Of a stretch of DNA of 64,000 nucleotides, positions 7,662 to 15,825 are shown piece by piece (within the stretch, counting starts at the first letter, position 1; the number at the start of each line of letters is the position of its first letter). Source of the stretch: Bacillota bacterium (GTDB taxonomy: Bacteria; Bacillota; Clostridia; Oscillospirales; Acutalibacteraceae); the NCBI GenBank assembly GCA_023412715.1, contig JAEZCC010000047.1:1-64000 (forward strand), written 5' to 3'. A program made the position numbers and the translations under genes. The notes beneath the pieces were generated by a model, which was not told the DNA's origin, ran no database searches, and was given only the letters and a program-made list of their open reading frames with translations.

Positions 7662-7667
7662 AATAAA

Positions 7668-7783
7668 AATGAAACCAGGAAGGTTTCAAGAAGCCATACT
7701 TTTCATATCGTATTATGGATTGATCATGATGACCATGAGGGGAAGCCGCATGAAACGGCTCTTTTTGTGGTCTTTTTTTGTCT
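7668..7783 (+). promoter_or_regulatory. Structured leader with terminator hairpin, candidate riboswitch
   Basis: The leader begins with the hairpin GAAACC/GGTTTC (7671-7687). A CCATA/TATGG pairing follows near 7695-7720. It ends with AGCCG (7744-7748) pairing with CGGCT (7756-7760), followed by two T runs, just before the GAGAGGAG ribosome site. Aptamer-like structure plus a terminator before a metal-transport operon is the classic riboswitch layout. A molybdenum/tungsten-cofactor riboswitch is one option given FmdE, but I cannot confirm the class by eye. Confidence 0.45.
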
Positions 7784-7797
7784 GAGAGGAGATTTGT

Positions 7798-8322
7798 ATG
7801 AATCAGGAGCTTTGGAAAAAATGCGTGGCTTTTCACGGGCATGAATGCCCGGGGCTCGCCATCGGCTTTCGGGCGTGTGAGGCCGCCGTCGAAAAATTGG
7901 GGCTGGAATTTTCCCCCGACGAAGAGGTCGTCTGTGTCACGGAAAACGACGCCTGCGGCGTCGATGCGGTGCAGGTCATCACGGGTTGCACCATGGGAAA
8001 AGGCAATCTGATCTATCACGGCACCGGCAAAATGGCTTTCAGCTTTTACAACCGGAAAACCGGCGAGAGCCTGCGTGCCGTGCTCAAACCGATGTCCAGG
8101 GAGATGGACCGCCCCGCTCGGCAGGAATACATTCTTAACGGCCCAATTGACGATGTGTTCGCTTTCAGCAAGCCCAAATTCGAGCTGCCTCAGAAAGCCC
8201 GTCTTTTTAAGACCGTGATCTGTGAAATCTGCGGCGAAGGTGCTCCTGAGAACAAGATCCGGCTGCAGGACGGCAAAAAGGTCTGCCTTGATTGCTTCAA
8301 TGAATACTCCAGAAGCTTTTGA
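7798..8322 (+). CDS. FmdE-family protein with C-terminal zinc ribbon
   Basis: This 174-aa protein has the FmdE signature HGHECPG (residues 13-19) and a second conserved region CVTENDACGVDAVQVITGCT. Near the C-terminus a CEICG...CLDC zinc ribbon is present. FmdE was named from the molybdenum formylmethanofuran dehydrogenase operon. Its exact activity is not established, but homologues are tied to molybdenum/tungsten enzymes and metal transport. Here it leads an operon with a TrmO-like protein and an ABC metal/chelate transporter. GAGAGGAG precedes the ATG. Confidence 0.88.
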   Translation: MNQELWKKCVAFHGHECPGLAIGFRACEAAVEKLGLEFSPDEEVVCVTENDACGVDAVQVITGCTMGKGNLIYHGTGKMAFSFYNRKTGESLRAVLKPMSREMDRPARQEYILNGPIDDVFAFSKPKFELPQKARLFKTVICEICGEGAPENKIRLQDGKKVCLDCFNEYSRSF

Positions 8323-8358
8323 GGTTTCCCAATACTTAAACGAAAACGGAGGACTCAT

Positions 8359-8811
8359 ATGGAACTCAAACCGATAGGGGTCATACATAGCCCGTATAAA
8401 GAGAAAAAAGACGCGCCCCGGCAGGGGCGGCTCTCGGATAATGAAATCAGGCTTGAAATTTATCCCGAATTTTCCGACGGACTGCAAAGCATTGAGCGGG
8501 TGAGCCACCTGATCATTTTATACTGGGGACACCTTGCCGACCGGAACGTGCTGCAAACCGTCACGCCGTTCAGCCCGGAGGTTACCGGAGTATTCGCCTG
8601 CCGGTCGCCCAACCGGCCGAATCCGCTTGCGTTCTGCATCGCGGATCTCATTCGCCGCGACGGAAACGTTCTGACTGTGCGGGGCGTGGACGCGCTCGAC
8701 GGCAGCGCGCTGCTCGACATCAAGGCTTATTCCGGCATGCTTGACAGCATCCCCGAAGCCGTCATCGGCTGGCAAAAAGCGCAGAAGGACGGAGAAAAGG
8801 CGGATGAATGA
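8359..8811 (+). CDS. TrmO/TsaA-like SAM-dependent methyltransferase
   Basis: This 150-aa beta-barrel protein of the TsaA/TrmO family (SAM-dependent; Escherichia coli TrmO methylates t6A37 in tRNA) opens with the typical PIGVIHSPYKEKKDAPRQG and contains the SPNRPNPLAF region. It is shorter than two-domain TrmO, like many standalone archaeal and clostridial versions. Its place inside an FmdE/transporter operon hints at a metal-linked rather than tRNA-linked role, but this is only context. GGAGG precedes the ATG, and its end overlaps the permease start (ATGAATGA). Confidence 0.85.
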   Translation: MELKPIGVIHSPYKEKKDAPRQGRLSDNEIRLEIYPEFSDGLQSIERVSHLIILYWGHLADRNVLQTVTPFSPEVTGVFACRSPNRPNPLAFCIADLIRRDGNVLTVRGVDALDGSALLDIKAYSGMLDSIPEAVIGWQKAQKDGEKADE

Positions 8812-9889
8812 CGCGCTTATAAAAAAAGCGGACGCCGCCATCCCGCACTCTTACCGGAGGCATACGGGAAGAAAAAAGCTGATTCTGGTAGCACTCCTTC
8901 TACTGACTTTGGCGCTCGCGGTCATCGCCGTCAATGCCGGAGCATCCAGGATCGATCCCATTCAGGTTATAAAAGCAATTGCCGGCCTGGAAACCGGCCC
9001 GACGGATATCGTCATCTGGAACATCCGACTGCCTCGGGTGGCCGCCGGACTGCTGGCAGGGGCGGGGCTGTCGGCGGCCGGCTGTGTGATGCAGACCTGC
9101 CTGCGCAATCCGCTGGCGTCGCCCTCCACGCTGGGCATTTCCAATGCGGCGGCCTTCGGCGCGAACCTCGCCATTGCGTTTTTCGGCGCGGGCAGCATCC
9201 AGAGCAACTCCGCGGATGCCGTCATCGTCAACAACCCGTATACCATTACCGTTTCGTCTTTCTTTTTTGCTGTCGCCGCCATGCTGGTGATTCTGCTGCT
9301 TGCCCGTTTACGCGGCTTTTCCCCCGAATCGGTGGTGCTCGCCGGAGTTGCCTTCGGGTCGCTGTTTTCAGCGGGCTCGACACTGATCCAGTATTTCGCG
9401 CAGGACGTGCAGGTGGCCGCCATGGTTTACTGGACTTTCGGCGACCTCGGCCGCGTCTCCTGGAAAGAAGTCGGTATTCTGGCAATTCTGATTGTCGCGG
9501 CCCTGCTCTATTTCATGTTCCGAAGATGGGACTACAACGCATTGGACAGCGGCGAGGACGCAGCCAAAAGTCTCGGCGTCAATGTCGGGAGAATCCGCTT
9601 CGGCGGGATGCTGATCGCGTCTCTGATTACGGCTGTGGCGGTCTCCTTCATGGGGATCATCGGCTTTATCGGGCTGATCGGGCCGCAGATCATGCGGCGG
9701 GTCATCGGGAACGACCACCGTTTTCTGATCCCCGCTTCCGCACTCACGGGCGCTGCAATACTGCTGTTTTCGGATACGCTGGCGCGGATGCTGATTTCTC
9801 CCGTCGTGCTGCCGGTCGGCGCGATCACCTCGTTTTTCGGCGCGCCGCTGTTCCTCTTTCTGCTGGCGAGGGGGTACAGGCGAAAATGA
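8804..9889 (+). CDS. FecCD-type ABC transporter permease
   Basis: This 361-aa integral membrane protein of the FecCD/BtuC family has about ten helices and forms the channel of an importer for iron chelates, cobalamin or oxyanions. The family region RLPRVAAGLLAGAGLSAAGC and the ATPase-contact region (GFIGLIGPQIMRRVIGNDHR) are intact. The start ATG at 8804 overlaps the trmO-like stop; the longer frame would run deep into that gene. It overlaps the ATPase gene by ATGA at 9886-9889. Confidence 0.92.
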   Translation: MNDALIKKADAAIPHSYRRHTGRKKLILVALLLLTLALAVIAVNAGASRIDPIQVIKAIAGLETGPTDIVIWNIRLPRVAAGLLAGAGLSAAGCVMQTCLRNPLASPSTLGISNAAAFGANLAIAFFGAGSIQSNSADAVIVNNPYTITVSSFFFAVAAMLVILLLARLRGFSPESVVLAGVAFGSLFSAGSTLIQYFAQDVQVAAMVYWTFGDLGRVSWKEVGILAILIVAALLYFMFRRWDYNALDSGEDAAKSLGVNVGRIRFGGMLIASLITAVAVSFMGIIGFIGLIGPQIMRRVIGNDHRFLIPASALTGAAILLFSDTLARMLISPVVLPVGAITSFFGAPLFLFLLARGYRRK

Positions 9890-10628
9890 TTCTGTCCGTA
9901 CAAAATCTCGCATTCCAGTATCCGGGACGGCCGGTGCTCAGCGACGTTGACTTTGCCGTCGAAAAGGGCGAATGCCTCGCCGTGTTAGGCACCAACGGCG
10001 CCGGCAAGTCGACATTGCTCAAATGCCTCAACCGGATTTTAAAGCCCCAGGCGGGAACGGTGATGATCGAAGGCGACGCCGTCTCCTCTCTCAGCCGCAA
10101 TCGGCTGGCCCAAAAGGTCGGTTATGTGGGGAAGGATCCAACTGCACCGTGTTCGATGCGGTGATGCTGGGCCGGAAGCCCTATATCAAATGGGATATTT
10201 CCAAAAAGGATATGGAGATCACGCGCAGGGCGCTCAACACGCTGGGTCTGGCCGATTTTGCAATGCGGTACCTTGACGAACTCAGCGGAGGAGAACTGCA
10301 GAAAGTTGCCATCGCAAGATCACTGGCGCAGGAGCCGGAAATTCTGCTGCTGGACGAGCCCACCAGCAGCCTTGACCTGAAAAATCAGCTTGAGGTTCTG
10401 CGCCTGATCGGGCAGGTAACAAAAGAGCGGATGCTTTCAGCCGTCGTGACGATGCATGATCTGAACCTTGCTCTGCGCTTTGCCGATAAATTTCTGATGC
10501 TTAAGGACGGCGAGGTCTATGCGGCGGGTGGAGATGAAATTATCACGCCGGAAAACATCAAAGCCGTCTATTCGGTGACAGTGGCGATTGAAAAATACGG
10601 TGCTTCGCGTGTGATCATCCCGTTATAA
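9886..10628 (+). pseudogene. ABC transporter ATPase, frameshifted
   Basis: This is the ATPase of the FecCD-type importer, split into two frames. The first frame (ATG 9886) carries Walker A (GTNGAGKSTLL) and runs to a stop at 10162-10164 after KVGYVGKDPTAPCSMR. The second, shifted by -1, picks up at about 10130 with SNCTVFDAVMLGRKPYIKWD, the signature LSGGELQKVAIARSLAQ and Walker B EILLLDEPTSSLD, and ends at 10628. A single-base loss in or next to the GGGG run near 10128 would explain it. All other motifs are intact, so this is either a sequencing or assembly error or a very recent mutation. Confidence 0.85.
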
Positions 10629-10649
10629 AGTATTGTAGGAGGATAACCC

Positions 10650-11759
10650 ATGAATAAAAAATTGACAGCGATATTGCCGGCATTTATATTAACCTTGATC
10701 GTTTTGTTAAGCGACTGTAGCACCGGGACTGCCCAGAAAAGCAGCTCCGGTTCGGTAAGCGCCACGGTCACAGACCTGCTCGGCAGAACCGTCACCGTTC
10801 CGTCCAATGTCAGCAAGGTGGTGGCGATCGGCCCCGGCGCTCTGCGGCTCTATTGCTATGCGGGCACAGCCGAGAAGGTTGCCGGCATCGAGCAGATGGA
10901 TGCAGGCGACGCAACCGGGAAGCCCTATCTGTTCGCAAATCCCGATCTTATGAAGATGACCGTCATCGGTCAGGGCGGGCCGAACAACGCGCCCGACCCC
11001 GAAAAAATCCTGGCTGTCAAACCCGACGTGATTTTCAGCACCTATGCGAGCGACAAAGCGACGGCGGACGATCTGCAGTCGAAAACCGGAATCCCGGTGG
11101 TTGCAATCAGCTACGGGAATACTGCCCCCTTTGACCCGGCCGTCTATACATCCCTGCAGCTGATCGGGAAGGTCACCGGGCAGGAAAAGAAGGCGCAGGC
11201 CGCGGTCGATTATATCAAGCAGTGCCAGAAGGATCTGGAGGACAGAACCAAAGGCATTTCCGATACCAATAAACCCAAGGTTTATGTGGGGGCTTTAAGC
11301 ATGAAAGGAACGCACGGTATTGAAAGTACCCAAGGGAAATACTCTCTTCTTGAAGCGCTGCACGCCAACAATGTAGTTGATGAAACCGGGAAAACCGGCT
11401 CGATCATGATCGACAAGGAAAAGCTGATTGACTGGAATCCCGACATCATTTTTATAGACGAAGGCGGCTACGCCGCAGTGAAGCAGGATTACCAGAAGAA
11501 TTCACAGTTCTACAACACGCTTTCCGCATTCAAGGACGGGAAGGTATATTCCCAACTGCCCTACAACAACTATTCAACCAACATCGACACGGCTATTGCC
11601 GATGCCTATTATCTCGGAAAGATCATTGACCCGGCTCAATTCAAGGACGTCGATCCGGAGAAAAAATCGGACGAGATTTATCAAAATCTGCTTGGAAAGC
11701 CTCTTTACTCTCAAATGAAAAAGGACTTTGGAGGGTTCAAAAAGCTGAGTTTTTCGTAA
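10650..11759 (+). CDS. Periplasmic-binding-protein-like lipoprotein of the FecBCD-type importer
   Basis: This 369-aa substrate-binding protein of the TroA/BtuF-like class III fold captures the ligand outside the membrane. It has an N-terminal signal helix ending in LLSDC (Cys23 as putative lipid anchor, with Asp at -1, which is unusual) and a Ser/Thr linker. Two lobes follow, beginning VTDLLGRTVTVPSNVSKVV and joined by a long helix. It follows the ATPase after about 20 bases with a good AGGAGG site. Family members bind iron-siderophores, heme, cobalamin, or in some cases molybdate/tungstate. FmdE in the operon favours the last, which is an inference. Confidence 0.88.
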   Translation: MNKKLTAILPAFILTLIVLLSDCSTGTAQKSSSGSVSATVTDLLGRTVTVPSNVSKVVAIGPGALRLYCYAGTAEKVAGIEQMDAGDATGKPYLFANPDLMKMTVIGQGGPNNAPDPEKILAVKPDVIFSTYASDKATADDLQSKTGIPVVAISYGNTAPFDPAVYTSLQLIGKVTGQEKKAQAAVDYIKQCQKDLEDRTKGISDTNKPKVYVGALSMKGTHGIESTQGKYSLLEALHANNVVDETGKTGSIMIDKEKLIDWNPDIIFIDEGGYAAVKQDYQKNSQFYNTLSAFKDGKVYSQLPYNNYSTNIDTAIADAYYLGKIIDPAQFKDVDPEKKSDEIYQNLLGKPLYSQMKKDFGGFKKLSFS

Positions 11760-11792
11760 AAGCGAAGGCAAAAACGAATATCAGATACCAAT

Positions 11793-11826
11793 GCCTGCCG
11801 CGATCCAATACGCGGCGGGCCTTTGG
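11793..11826 (+). terminator. Terminator after the FecBCD-type operon
   Basis: GCCTGCCGCG (11793-11802) pairs with CGCGGCGGGC (11811-11820) around an eight-base loop, ten pairs including one G-T. The following T stretch is short (CTTTGG). It lies 34 bases after the binding-protein stop. Confidence 0.6.
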
Positions 11827-11845
11827 AATATATGGGCGGCACTTT

Positions 11846-11886
11846 GTGATGTTGTTACGGAAACATGATCGAATACGGGCTATACT
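11846..11886 (+). promoter_or_regulatory. trxA promoter with Crp/Fnr-type dyad at about -41
   Basis: The dyad GTGAT-GTT-GTTAC (11846-11858) is followed by TATACT (11881-11886). With a start about seven bases after the -10 box, the dyad centre is at about -41. No recognisable -35 box lies at the normal distance, which fits activator dependence. The identity to the site before the ferredoxin operon covers 14 of 15 bases in GTGAYGTTGTTACGG. Confidence 0.55.
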
Positions 11887-11920
11887 GAAGCCACAATCAA
11901 GAAAAGGAAAGGTGATTCAA

Positions 11921-12244
11921 ATGTCCGCCATTCAATTAAACGGCAATAACTTCGAGCAGGTCGTCCTGAATTCCGACAAGCCCGTCCTGATCGATTTCTG
12001 GGCAACCTGGTGCGGCCCCTGCCGGATGCAGGCGCCCGTCATCGAGGAGCTTGCGGAGGAACTGGAAGGCAACGCCGTCGTTGCCAAGCTGGATGTCGAC
12101 GAAAACCCGGAGCTTGCCGCGCAGTTCTCTGTCATGAGCATCCCGACGCTTGTGGTCATCAAAGGCGGGGAAATCGTCGGGCGCAGGACCGGCGTGACGC
12201 CGAAGGGAACGCTGCAGGCCATGCTCGATTCCGTCAGGGCCTAA
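11921..12244 (+). CDS. trxA: Thioredoxin
   Basis: This is a complete 107-aa cytoplasmic thioredoxin with active site WCGPC in DFWATWCGPCRMQAPVIEEL and the cis-proline region SIPTLVVIKGGE. The start at ATG 11921 has AAAGGTG upstream; an in-frame start at 11846 would place the promoter inside the gene. It could pass electrons to CcdA (3280-3963) and be reduced by the thioredoxin-reductase-like protein (1150-2025). Its stop is one base from the stop of the convergent Crp/Fnr gene. Confidence 0.96.
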   Translation: MSAIQLNGNNFEQVVLNSDKPVLIDFWATWCGPCRMQAPVIEELAEELEGNAVVAKLDVDENPELAAQFSVMSIPTLVVIKGGEIVGRRTGVTPKGTLQAMLDSVRA

Positions 12245-12245
12245 A

Positions 12246-12923
12246 TCAGCGGCCCATTTCCCGTAGCCTTTTCAGGTCGGTCAGCTCGACCTGACCACGC
12301 GACAGCTTCAGAAGGCCGTCGTTTTCCAGATACTTAAGGGAGCGGCTGACGACCTCCCGTGCCGTTCCGATATTTTTGGCGATCGTGTCGTGGGTCATGG
12401 ACAGTGTTTGGGAGTTCTCCAGGACGGACTGCTCCAGCAGGAAAGCGGCGATGCGCTGCCCCATGTTTTTGGAAACCATCTGCTCCATGACCCACATGAC
12501 CTCTGAAAAGCGTTCAGATATGAGTTCCGTGGAGAACTCCTTGACCGCGATATTCTCTTTGGCGAGCTTCTTCCAGGTCAGAGCCGGGATAAAACAGACC
12601 TCGCTGTTTTTCTCCACCTCAAGGGTGATTTCAAAAGAAATGTTCTTCAGCACGCAGGAAGCGGTGAGGATGCAGACGTCTTTCGGCAGCAGACGGTAAA
12701 GCGTGATCTCCTTGCCGTCCTCCAACTCAAAAAAGGCCCGGAGCTGCCCGCTTCGGACAACGACCAGCCCGTTGCATTCCTTATCCTTATTCAGGATGAT
12801 TTCGCCGGGAGAGAAGACGGAGCAGGATCCCGTCGCGGCGACCAGCTCGCGCTCCTTATCACTGAGCTTCCGGAAAAAGGGAAGCGTCTCCCCTAAAAAG
12901 TCCATGCTTTGCCGTGCCAACAA
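12246..12923 (-). CDS. Crp/Fnr-family transcription regulator
   Basis: This 225-aa regulator has an N-terminal cyclic-nucleotide-like sensor domain (GEIILNKDKECNGLVVVRSGQ) and a C-terminal winged helix with the recognition region THDTIAKNIGTAREVVSRSLKYL. Several cysteines (for example GSCSVF, DVCILTASCVLKN, EVCFIP) are present, but no classical Fnr iron-sulfur N-terminus is visible. The TTG start at 12923 has GGGAGGG seven bases upstream; the ATG at 12905 has none. It is convergent with trxA. I infer it binds the GTGAYGTTGTTAC dyads at 4228 and 11846, which would make it the redox activator of both thiol operons. Confidence 0.88.
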   Translation of the reverse strand: MLARQSMDFLGETLPFFRKLSDKERELVAATGSCSVFSPGEIILNKDKECNGLVVVRSGQLRAFFELEDGKEITLYRLLPKDVCILTASCVLKNISFEITLEVEKNSEVCFIPALTWKKLAKENIAVKEFSTELISERFSEVMWVMEQMVSKNMGQRIAAFLLEQSVLENSQTLSMTHDTIAKNIGTAREVVSRSLKYLENDGLLKLSRGQVELTDLKRLREMGR

Positions 12924-12980
12924 CGGAATCCCTCCCTGTCCGTATTTGATATAAAATTAACGATTTGAGGTCGATCCATT

Positions 12981-13328
12981 ATGATTCAAACGATATTCGG
13001 TAAAAAAAGAGTCCGGAACATCTCTCAGAGTGATGCTAGAAGCCGGCTTGCCCGCGGCGGGAACATATTCCTGCTCGATGTGCGCACACCGGAAGAATAC
13101 CGGGAGCTCCACATACCTAACAGTATATCATTGCCGCTGGATCAATTAAAGTCCGAAATCGAAAAAGTAACCGACGACAAAGACGCCGAGATCCTCGTGT
13201 ACTGCCGCAGCGGCGCGCGGGCCGCCACAGCCTGCCGGCAGCTTGCGTCCATGGGCTACACTAGCGTCTTCAATATGGGCGGCATCCTGTCGTGGAAATA
13301 TGAAACGGAAAGGGGAATCCAGTCATGA
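12981..13328 (+). CDS. Rhodanese-like sulfurtransferase
   Basis: This single rhodanese domain (115 aa) carries sulfane sulfur on the active-site cysteine in the loop CRSGAR, with the upstream motif DVRTPEEYRELHIPNSISLP. The N-terminus is short and not a signal peptide, so it is cytoplasmic. It overlaps the next gene by ATGA, so the two are translationally coupled. The likely role is delivery of persulfide sulfur to, or removal from, the CoA-disulfide reductase fusion. Confidence 0.92.
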   Translation: MIQTIFGKKRVRNISQSDARSRLARGGNIFLLDVRTPEEYRELHIPNSISLPLDQLKSEIEKVTDDKDAEILVYCRSGARAATACRQLASMGYTSVFNMGGILSWKYETERGIQS

Positions 13329-15766
13329 AGGTATTGATTGTCGGCGGGGTCGCGGGCGGCGCCTCCGCCGCGGCGCGCCTGCGCCGGAACGACGAGCACG
13401 CGCAGATCGTCCTGTTTGAGCGGGGGCAGTACATCTCCTTTGCCAACTGCGGTCTGCCCTATTACATCGGGGGTGTCATCACGGACAAAGAGAAGCTCAC
13501 GCTCCAGACTCCGGAAAGTTTCCACGAGCGGTTCAATGTGGACGTGAGGGTCGGCAGCGAGGTGGTTTCCATCGACCGGCAGAACAAGCGGGTGACGGTC
13601 AAAAAAACCGGCGACGGCTCCGTCTATGAGGAAAGCTACGACAAGCTGATCCTATCCCCGGGCGCGGAGCCCCTCCGGCTGCGGCTGCCGGGCTTCGACG
13701 GCAAACGGGTCTTCACCCTGCGCAATATTCCCGACACCTACGCCATCAAGGATTTCTGCGAGCGGAACGCGCCGAAAAACGCCGTGCTTATCGGCGGGGG
13801 CTACATCGGCATCGAAATCGCGGAAAACCTGCAAAAGCTCGGCATCAAAATAACCATCGTGGAGCTGACCGATCACATCATCCCGCCCATCGACGGCGAT
13901 ACGGCGGCGCAGCTGCACAACCATCTGCGCGCAAAGGGAATCCGGCTGCTGCTGAATACCGGCGTCAGCGCCATCGAGGAAACGGACTCCGGGCTTCTTT
14001 TCAGGCTATCGCAAGGCTCTGCGCTCACGGCGGATTTCGCCGTGCTGGCTGCGGGCGTCGCGCCGGAGTCAAAGCTTGCGAAGGACGCGGGGCTTGCGAC
14101 CGGGCTGCGGGGTACAATCCTCGTCGATGAGCATATGAAGACGAGCGATGGCGATATCTATGCGGTGGGCGACGCGGTCCAGGTCAACGACGCCGTGAGC
14201 GGCAAGCCCGCGTTTATCCCGCTGGCCTCCCCCGCCAATAAGCAGGGGCGGATCGCGGCCGACAATATCTGCGGGGGCGACGAGCGGTACGACGGCTCGC
14301 AGGGCTCGTCCATCCTCAAGGTTTTCGACCTGACGCTCGCGGCCACCGGCCTGTCGGAAAAGGCGCTGAAGACAAACGGCATCGCCTATCGCAAATCTTT
14401 CACCTATTCCCCCTCGAACGCATCCTATTACCCGGGCGGCCTGCCCATGAGCGTCAAGCTGCTTTTTTCGCCCGATAGCGGCCGCATCCTCGGCGCGCAG
14501 GCCGTCGGCTTCTCCGGGGTGGATAAGCGGATCGACGTCATCGCCGCCGTGCTCCGGCTCGGCGGGACGGTCTACGACCTGACGCGGCTGGAGCTCTGCT
14601 ACGCGCCGCCATTTTCTTCCGCGAAGGACCCGGTCAACATGGCAGGCTACACGGCCGAAAACATCCTAAAGAACAAGTTTACGCCCTTCTATCCCGAGGA
14701 CGTGGACGGCATCGACCCCGCAAAATCCCTGCTGCTGGACGTGCGCACCAAGGAGGAATTCGAGGCCGGCACCATTCCGGGCGCCGTCAACATGCCGCTC
14801 GACAGCCTCCGGGAAGAATTGGGCAGCCTGCCGAAGGACAAGGAGATCGACGTTTTCTGCCAGATCGGCCTGCGGGGGTATATCGCCTCGCGCATCCTGC
14901 TCCAGAGCGGCTTTGAAAACGTCAAAAACCTGAGCGGCGGTTATCGGCTCTGGAAGGAGATTCAGAAGGACCGCACGGGCTCGACAGAGGAGCCGGAGCA
15001 AAGCACGGTGGAAACCGAAACACAGCGGCCCGCTTCGATGCCGGCCGAAGAAATCGCGGTCGATGCTTGCGGCCTGAGCTGTCCCGGGCCCATCATGGCG
15101 GTCCATAAGGCGATGAAAGGCGCTTCAGAGGGCGCGGTATTCAAAGTGAAAGCGACAGACCCGGCCTTTGCCGGCGACATCGAGGCTTTCTGCAGCCGCA
15201 CCGGCGACAGGCTGCTGCAATCGGAATTTGACGGCAAGAGCTTCAGTGTTACGATTCAGAAAGGGAAAGAAGCTCCGCAGACTAACGCGAGCAAAGGGAA
15301 CGATAAGAGCATCATCGTCTTTTCCGGCGATCTCGACAAGGCGATCGCGTCGTTTATCCTCGCCAACGGCTCGGCCGCGATGGGCCGGAAGGTCCATATG
15401 TTCTTCACCTTCTGGGGCCTCAACATTCTGCGGAAAGCCGAAAAGGTCCCGGTGAAAAAGGACTTTGTCAGCGCGATGTTCGGGCGCATGATGCCGAGAG
15501 GCTCCCGGAAGCTCCGTCTCTCCAAACTGAATATGGGCGGCATGGGAGCCAAAATGATCCGCTCGGTGATGCGGAACAAAAACATCAGTTCGCTCGAAGA
15601 CCTGATCACGGAGGCAATCAAAAACGGCGTGGAGATCACCGCCTGCACCATGTCGATGGATGTGATGGGCATCCGGCGTGAGGAACTGATCGACGGCATC
15701 AGGGTCGGCGGCGTGGCCTCCTTCCTTGCGAGCGCGGAGGAGTCGGACGCCAGCCTGTTTATCTGA
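13325..15766 (+). CDS. CoA-disulfide reductase-rhodanese-TusA-DsrE fusion protein
   Basis: This is an 813-aa multidomain sulfur enzyme. Residues 1-445 form a CoA-disulfide/CoA-persulfide reductase (FAD motif GGVAGGASAAARL, catalytic Cys42 in SFANCGLPYYIGG, NAD motif GGGYIGIEIAE). Residues 455-550 form a rhodanese domain with active Cys near 511 (DVFCQIGLRG). Residues 573-640 form a TusA domain (VDACGLSCPGPI). The C-terminal 160 residues form a DsrE-like domain. The full set would let persulfide sulfur pass along one chain. It is cytoplasmic, sits in an operon with a rhodanese and a DsrE protein, and needs NAD(P)H and FAD. Confidence 0.93.
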   Translation: MKVLIVGGVAGGASAAARLRRNDEHAQIVLFERGQYISFANCGLPYYIGGVITDKEKLTLQTPESFHERFNVDVRVGSEVVSIDRQNKRVTVKKTGDGSVYEESYDKLILSPGAEPLRLRLPGFDGKRVFTLRNIPDTYAIKDFCERNAPKNAVLIGGGYIGIEIAENLQKLGIKITIVELTDHIIPPIDGDTAAQLHNHLRAKGIRLLLNTGVSAIEETDSGLLFRLSQGSALTADFAVLAAGVAPESKLAKDAGLATGLRGTILVDEHMKTSDGDIYAVGDAVQVNDAVSGKPAFIPLASPANKQGRIAADNICGGDERYDGSQGSSILKVFDLTLAATGLSEKALKTNGIAYRKSFTYSPSNASYYPGGLPMSVKLLFSPDSGRILGAQAVGFSGVDKRIDVIAAVLRLGGTVYDLTRLELCYAPPFSSAKDPVNMAGYTAENILKNKFTPFYPEDVDGIDPAKSLLLDVRTKEEFEAGTIPGAVNMPLDSLREELGSLPKDKEIDVFCQIGLRGYIASRILLQSGFENVKNLSGGYRLWKEIQKDRTGSTEEPEQSTVETETQRPASMPAEEIAVDACGLSCPGPIMAVHKAMKGASEGAVFKVKATDPAFAGDIEAFCSRTGDRLLQSEFDGKSFSVTIQKGKEAPQTNASKGNDKSIIVFSGDLDKAIASFILANGSAAMGRKVHMFFTFWGLNILRKAEKVPVKKDFVSAMFGRMMPRGSRKLRLSKLNMGGMGAKMIRSVMRNKNISSLEDLITEAIKNGVEITACTMSMDVMGIRREELIDGIRVGGVASFLASAEESDASLFI

Positions 15767-15825
15767 CCACAAGGGAATAAAAATCTCCGCGGATTTTCAT
15801 TTTGACCGGAGGGACGGGACGGAAC

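Noticed and set aside
10110..10150. Programmed -1 frameshift in the ABC ATPase
   Set aside because: No X-XXY-YYZ slippery heptamer fits the frame and no stimulatory hairpin is evident; a one-base deletion near the GGGG run is simpler.
12238..12256. GGGCC/GGCCC hairpin between trxA and the Crp/Fnr gene
   Set aside because: Only five pairs, overlaps both gene ends and has no T run on either strand; not enough for a terminator call.
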